From Chitinispirillaceae bacterium (GTDB lineage Bacteria; Fibrobacterota; Chitinivibrionia; Chitinivibrionales; Chitinispirillaceae): a stretch of 64,000 bases of DNA. The translations under genes and the position numbers were made by a program. Shown here piece after piece: positions 63,713 through 64,000 of the stretch. Below the pieces are notes generated by a model that had not been told where the DNA came from, made no database searches, and saw only the letters and a program-made list of their open reading frames with translations. Every line of letters starts with the position of its first letter. Positions within the stretch are counted from its first letter, which is position 1. The DNA is taken from NCBI GenBank assembly GCA_016929595.1, contig JAFGIN010000001.1, positions 1-64,000 on the forward strand, written 5' to 3'.

Positions 63713-64000
63713 TTGAATCACTTTATATTTATTATGGTGATTTTTGCAGCATTCCCAGCTACCACCCGGGCATTAACTGCCAGAATTACAGTTGATGACT
63801 ATCAGTGGTATGAAGATAACGGTAATCCTGTTGATCTCAAGCACAGGTTTCCTGATGCCCAGTTAACAAGACATTATGCTCCCCTGCCTGTTTTTTTTCA
63901 GGGATGGGAATCAACACCTCGAAATACTATCGTTGATTATAAATGGGATTTTGGAGATGAGTCGCCTGTTAAAAGGGGGTTTAATGCTGCATATGTGTAT
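63713..64000 (+). CDS. secreted PKD-domain protein (partial)
   Basis: Ninety-six residues to the window edge. TTG 63713 with AAGGAAG 8 bases upstream. Signal peptide MNHFIFIMVIFAAFPATTRA, then a beta-rich region with VDYKWDFGDESPVKRGFNAA near the end, the PKD-domain signature WDFGD. Probably the start of a large extracellular or surface protein. The rest lies outside the window. Confidence 0.75.
   Translation, partial: MNHFIFIMVIFAAFPATTRALTARITVDDYQWYEDNGNPVDLKHRFPDAQLTRHYAPLPVFFQGWESTPRNTIVDYKWDFGDESPVKRGFNAAYVY

Overview
The window is a bacterial chromosome segment of low to moderate GC. The host is most likely a member of Fibrobacterota or a nearby FCB-group lineage. The clues are a TIGR02147-type regulator next to a secreted LamG protein, a class of regulator expanded in Fibrobacter succinogenes, a short primary-type sigma-70 factor, a FloA/NfeD cluster, DUF5683-like envelope proteins, outer-membrane features and many PKD, beta-helix and LamG secreted proteins. 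This placement is inference from protein style, not from a marker-gene tree.

Region 1 (1-10.3 kb) is a branched-chain amino acid operon on the + strand: ilvB, ilvN, ilvC, leuA, leuB, cimA and ilvE. It is preceded by what reads as a transcription attenuator: a leader peptide rich in Ile, Leu and Val codons, whose last codons can pair with the 5' arm of a strong rho-independent terminator. leuCD and ilvD are not in the window. Having cimA beside leuA and leuB implies isoleucine synthesis from pyruvate by the citramalate route. Heptanucleotide microsatellites lie at the left edge and at the 3' end of cimA.

Region 2 (10.3-25.9 kb) is core housekeeping: a metallo-beta-lactamase-fold exported enzyme, a PlsC-type acyltransferase with an internal zinc ribbon, a cNMP-binding protein, spoVG, tRNA-Gln, rplY, pth, rpsF, rpsR, rplI, dapA, dapB, two DUF5683-like proteins and nrdR. 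These are followed on the minus strand by floA and two nfeD-family genes, then an RpoD-like sigma factor.

Region 3 (26-36.6 kb) carries part of a type VI secretion system (tssA, tssB, tssC, hcp). tssA appears to start at a rare AUU codon. After it come a small secreted protein, a SecA paralogue with a C-terminal hydrophobic segment, an MscS channel and an unknown small protein.

Region 4 (36.6-59.1 kb) is an accessory zone. It holds several decayed IS91-like transposases with a dispersed end-like repeat, a 5'-truncated group II intron, two IS elements with recognisable inverted repeats (43.3-45.3 and 51.9-53.8 kb), one intact ParE-type toxin-antitoxin pair, a deleted yefM/yoeB pair, an XRE antitoxin fragment, a frame-split SurA-like foldase, secreted beta-helix and LamG proteins and the TIGR02147 regulator. 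Embedded in it is a porin-amt-glnK ammonium operon on the minus strand with an excellent sigma-54 promoter.

Region 5 (59-64 kb) is a signalling pair: a soluble histidine kinase with an N-terminal LacI-type sugar-binding domain, and a receiver-HD-GYP response regulator. A PKD-domain secreted protein runs off the right edge. The strongest regulatory leads are the ilv attenuator, the sigma-54 promoter and the LacI-kinase/HD-GYP pair. No CRISPR array and no clearly new defence system was seen.
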